A DNA stretch of 64,000 bases, from NCBI GenBank assembly GCA_937121175.1, contig CAKZKD010000028.1, positions 62,001-126,000 of the forward strand. Reading direction: 5' to 3'. Origin of the DNA: an uncultured Flavobacteriales bacterium (lineage in GTDB: Bacteria; Bacteroidota; Bacteroidia; Flavobacteriales_G; Salibacteraceae). The translations under genes were made by a program, and so were the position numbers. Within the stretch, counting starts at the first letter, position 1. Every line of letters begins with the position of its first letter. Below are positions 61,161-64,000 of this stretch, in pieces. The notes beneath the pieces are model-generated. The model was not told the origin of the DNA and did not search any database. It saw only the letters and a program-made list of their open reading frames with translations.

Positions 61161-63289
61161 GAGTAGATTTTTCAACTATTTCACTTCAAAAAAGTGTAAA
61201 TAAAGATGTGTCTAAAGCTGCCGAAACTGCTTTTACGGCTGCCGAAAAAATTGACATCAAGAGTAAATACTCCAAAAAAGACTTGGAAGGTTTAGAGCAC
61301 TTAAATTTTGGAGCGGGACAAGCGCCATTTTTAAGAGGACCGTATTCAAGTATGTATGCTTCAAGGCCATGGACAGTCCGCCAATATGCTGGATTTAGCA
61401 CGGCGGAAGAATCAAATGCGTTCTACAGAAGAAACTTGGCAGCAGGTCAAAAGGGACTTTCAGTTGCATTCGATTTAGCTACACACCGTGGGTACGATTC
61501 TGATCACCCTAGAGTTGAAGGCGACGTGGGAAAGGCAGGAGTCGCTATAGATTCCATCTTGGACATGAAATTATTGTTCGACCAAATTCCGTTGGATAAA
61601 ATGTCGGTTAGCATGACCATGAACGGAGCCGTAATTCCAATAATGGCCTTTTACATAGTAGCGGCCGAGGAGCAAGGAGTACCGCTTGAAAAGCTATCCG
61701 GAACCATTCAAAATGACATTCTAAAGGAGTTTATGGTACGGAACACCTATATCTACCCTCCCGCACCATCCATGCGCATTATCTCCGATATTTTTGAATT
61801 TACGGCCCAGAACATGCCAAAGTTCAATTCTATTAGTATTTCCGGTTATCACATGCAAGAGGCAGGTGCTACTAACGATATTGAGCTGGCATATACACTT
61901 GCCGATGGGTTGGAATATGTACGAGCAGGAATTGCCGCTGGGATGGAAATTGACCAATTTGCACCGCGATTGAGTTTCTTTTGGGGAATTGGAATGAACC
62001 ACTTTATGGAGGTTGCCAAAATGCGTGCAGCCAGAATGCTTTGGGCGAAACTGATAAAACAATTCAACCCTAAAAGTGAAAAATCCATGGCTCTGAGAAC
62101 ACACAGCCAAACATCGGGATGGAGCCTTACCGAACAAGACCCATTTAATAATGTGGCTAGAACCTGCGTAGAAGCAATGGCTGCAGCAATGGGCGGAACC
62201 CAATCGTTGCACACCAATGCATTGGACGAAGCTATTGCGCTCCCAACAGATTTTTCAGCCAGAATTGCTAGAAACACACAAATATTTTTACAGCAAGAGG
62301 CTAACGTTACAGGTGTGGTTGACCCATGGGGAGGTTCTTATTATGTAGAAAAACTTACACACGATATTGCGCACAGAGCTTGGGAATTGATTCAAGAAGT
62401 GGAGGAATTAGGTGGAATGGCCAAGGCTATTGAAACTGGATTACCAAAAATGAGAATTGAAGAAGCTGCAGCTAGGCGTCAGGCAAAAATTGACAGTGGG
62501 ACTGATGTAATTGTTGGCGTCAATCGTTACGAAACAGATTCCAAAGAAGAAATTGAGCTATTAGAAGTCGATAACGAATCAGTCCGAAAATCACAAATTG
62601 AAAGACTACAAAAACTGCGTGCCGAACGCAATGATTTAGAGGTTCAAACTGCGCTAAACAATTTAGCACAAGTTGCTGCCGGTGGAGAAGGAAACTTATT
62701 GGCTGCTGCAATTGATTGCGCCAGAAAAAGAGCATCACTAGGTGAAATTAGCGATGCCATGGAAAAATCATTCGGCAGGTACAAGGCAGTAATTAAGAGT
62801 ATTTCCGGCGTATATTCTTCAGAAGTTATGGAAGACAAAAATTTTATTGAAGCAAGAAGATTATCCGATGAGTTTTCGGAATTAGACGGAAGACGACCAC
62901 GAATTATGGTTGCCAAAATGGGTCAGGATGGTCACGATAGAGGAGCTAAAGTCATTGCGACTTCTTTCGCCGACATAGGTTTTGACGTAGATATTGGCCC
63001 CTTGTTTCAGACGCCTAAAGAAGCTGCAAAACAGGCAATCGAAAATGATGTTCACATACTAGGCGTGTCAAGCTTGGCGGCCGGGCACAAAACACTAGTA
63101 CCTAAAGTTATTGAAGCGTTGAAGGAATTTGGTAGAGAAGACATTTTAGTTATTGCTGGAGGAGTAATTCCACCGAACGACTACGATTTTCTTTTCGAAA
63201 GCGGGGTTGCTGGGGTTTATGGACCTGGGACAAAAATCCCGAAAGCGGCGCAAGAAATTTTAAATATTTTAATTGAAGCATACAAGTAA
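61157..63289 (+). CDS. mutB: Methylmalonyl-CoA mutase large subunit
   Basis: A 710-residue mutase subunit with the substrate barrel ('[18 protein letters not shown]' near 75-92, '[11 protein letters not shown]'-type block near 315) and a C-terminal cobalamin domain with DGHDRG (about 588-593), the His being the lower cobalt ligand. It converts (R)-methylmalonyl-CoA to succinyl-CoA in the propionate pathway, linking odd-chain acid, branched amino acid or propionate use to the TCA cycle. Followed by a YbaB gene after 5 bases. Confidence 0.98.
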   Translation: MRVDFSTISLQKSVNKDVSKAAETAFTAAEKIDIKSKYSKKDLEGLEHLNFGAGQAPFLRGPYSSMYASRPWTVRQYAGFSTAEESNAFYRRNLAAGQKGLSVAFDLATHRGYDSDHPRVEGDVGKAGVAIDSILDMKLLFDQIPLDKMSVSMTMNGAVIPIMAFYIVAAEEQGVPLEKLSGTIQNDILKEFMVRNTYIYPPAPSMRIISDIFEFTAQNMPKFNSISISGYHMQEAGATNDIELAYTLADGLEYVRAGIAAGMEIDQFAPRLSFFWGIGMNHFMEVAKMRAARMLWAKLIKQFNPKSEKSMALRTHSQTSGWSLTEQDPFNNVARTCVEAMAAAMGGTQSLHTNALDEAIALPTDFSARIARNTQIFLQQEANVTGVVDPWGGSYYVEKLTHDIAHRAWELIQEVEELGGMAKAIETGLPKMRIEEAAARRQAKIDSGTDVIVGVNRYETDSKEEIELLEVDNESVRKSQIERLQKLRAERNDLEVQTALNNLAQVAAGGEGNLLAAAIDCARKRASLGEISDAMEKSFGRYKAVIKSISGVYSSEVMEDKNFIEARRLSDEFSELDGRRPRIMVAKMGQDGHDRGAKVIATSFADIGFDVDIGPLFQTPKEAAKQAIENDVHILGVSSLAAGHKTLVPKVIEALKEFGREDILVIAGGVIPPNDYDFLFESGVAGVYGPGTKIPKAAQEILNILIEAYK

Positions 63290-63294
63290 TTACC

Positions 63295-63627
63295 ATGTTA
63301 GGATTAGGCGGATTTAAAGAAAAAATAGAACAAGCAAAAATTAAGGCGGAAGAAACTAAACAACGATTAGACTCTGTTCATGTTGATGGTTCTTCAGGAG
63401 AATACGTGCGCGTAATTTCTACTGCCAACAGTAGAATTGTTCAGATATTATTGAATGACGAAGCCAAAACTTTTGGTGCCGACGAATTGAGCAGACACAC
63501 GCTTGTTGCTACCAATAATGCTCTGGAAAAAGCACGGAACATTCACGACACTGAAATGGCAGCAGTGGCGAGGGATGCTATGCCGAATATTCCCGGAATG
63601 CCTAGCCTAGGCAATATGTTTAAATAA
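63295..63627 (+). CDS. YbaB/EbfC family nucleoid-associated protein
   Basis: A 110-residue protein of the YbaB fold: N-terminal helix ('GFKEKIEQAKIKAEETKQRLD'), beta-sheet ('EYVRVISTANSRIVQILLND') and a long C-terminal helix ending 'NIPGMPSLGNMFK'. YbaB proteins dimerise into tweezers that bind DNA. It begins 5 bases after mutB and shares its transcript. Confidence 0.92.
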   Translation: MLGLGGFKEKIEQAKIKAEETKQRLDSVHVDGSSGEYVRVISTANSRIVQILLNDEAKTFGADELSRHTLVATNNALEKARNIHDTEMAAVARDAMPNIPGMPSLGNMFK

Positions 63628-63668
63628 AAAAACAGCACTCCACTCACAACTTCTAAAACTCACTCAGC

Positions 63669-64000
63669 ATGGAAATTTTCTTACTCCCTGAAACCTACAT
63701 CGCCTTATTAACTTTAACCTTTCTTGAAATCGTATTGGGTGTCGATAATATCATATTCATATCCATTCTAGCCAACCGATTACCAAAAGAAGAAAGAGCC
63801 AAAACCAGAAATACAGGACTAATGCTGGCATTAATTTTCCGAATTGGATTGCTCTTAGGCATTTCATGGATAATTGGATTTTCGGAACCTCTGTTCAGCA
63901 TTTTTGGACATGGAGTTAGCGGACGCGATATTATTTTGGCCGTTGGCGGATTGTTTTTAATTGCCAAAAGCACCAGTGAAATTCACCATAAAATGGAAGG
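63669..64000 (+). CDS. TerC family integral membrane protein (3' end outside window)
   Basis: The ATG at 63669 opens a frame that runs to the window edge (110 codons visible). 'LTLTFLEIVLGVDNIIFISILANRLP' contains the family's conserved acidic motif GVDN for metal ion binding, followed by 'GLMLALIFRIGLLLG' and 'GRDIILAVGGLFLIAKSTSEIHHKME', the two halves of the TerC signature. TerC proteins are inner membrane proteins linked to tellurite resistance and, in some bacteria, manganese export. Starts 41 bases after the YbaB stop. Confidence 0.93.
   Translation, partial: MEIFLLPETYIALLTLTFLEIVLGVDNIIFISILANRLPKEERAKTRNTGLMLALIFRIGLLLGISWIIGFSEPLFSIFGHGVSGRDIILAVGGLFLIAKSTSEIHHKME

Noticed and set aside
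61721-62277. Two antisense ORFs of 163 and 142 codons within mutB
   Set aside because: Shadows of a highly conserved gene; composition follows the codon use of mutB.
1-64000. CRISPR arrays, insertion sequences, prophage or attachment sites
   Set aside because: No regularly spaced repeats, transposase or integrase frames, and no direct repeats around the tRNA-Leu were seen.

Overview
The window comes from a Bacteroidota chromosome, most likely Flavobacteriales. The evidence is direct: genes are preceded by the Bacteroidetes -7 box TAnnTTTG (sometimes with TTG 17-22 bases upstream) rather than by Shine-Dalgarno sites, several secreted proteins end in type IX secretion (T9SS) type A sorting domains, PorP/SprF-like and T9SS Plug (DUF5103) proteins are present, and there are SusC-type TonB receptors with carboxypeptidase-regulatory N-termini and an archaeal/eukaryote-type ProS. 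Base composition is AT-rich and even. I see no insertion sequence, prophage, integrase, CRISPR array or rRNA. One tRNA gene, tRNA-Leu(CAA), is present.

Layout. 1-8.6 kb: the 3' end of a large beta-propeller (BNR/VPS10) protein, an SDR oxidoreductase, typA, a small conserved protein, a PorP/SprF-like protein, an AtoE-type short-chain fatty acid transporter and a GT39 membrane glycosyltransferase. 8.7-12.5 kb: a proS-outer membrane protein-lipoprotein-prohibitin run behind a long repeat-rich proS leader. 12.5-16.4 kb: fatty acid desaturase, then an AraC regulator with three small metabolic or membrane genes. 16.5-22.5 kb: a MarR-HlyD-RND-TolC efflux operon whose promoter carries a perfect palindrome. 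22.6-29.3 kb: EGF-like lipoprotein, hydrolase-OsmC fusion, S4 protein plus LpxL-like acyltransferase, LysE exporter, aquaporin, and a second MarR locus with its own palindrome. 29.3-33.8 kb: a five-gene run (TonB receptor, thioredoxin, subclass B1 metallo-beta-lactamase lipoprotein, two GNATs) behind a DtxR/MntR-like palindrome. 33.9-37.5 kb: an operon with a long Cys/Met-type PLP enzyme, AraC, VOC, DoxX-like and DUF1801 proteins. 37.5-51.6 kb: SnoaL-like protein, tRNA-Leu, secreted esterase, a secreted protein usually mislabelled asparagine synthetase B, a 1625-residue T9SS-secreted multidomain protein, a LuxR/DUF4199/VOC/DUF1801 cluster, a second TonB receptor and a peroxiredoxin. 51.7-64 kb: T9SS Plug, ApaG, PruA, a 1082-residue T9SS-secreted propeller protein, a DivIC/FtsB-like protein, methylmalonyl-CoA mutase (mutA-mutB), YbaB and the start of a TerC-family protein.

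How the genes fit together. Most are core or housekeeping functions. T9SS parts and cargo are scattered over the window. AtoE with MutAB fits short-chain fatty acid and propionate metabolism, and PruA fits proline catabolism. The least ordinary region is 29.3-33.8 kb, where a putative metal-sensing operator directly precedes a TonB receptor, a periplasmic thioredoxin and a B1 metallo-beta-lactamase with every zinc ligand in place. Other notable signals are two MarR operators that coincide with their promoters, a set of genes whose -7 box ends exactly four bases before the start codon (predicted leaderless mRNAs), and four alternating inverted repeat units in the proS leader.
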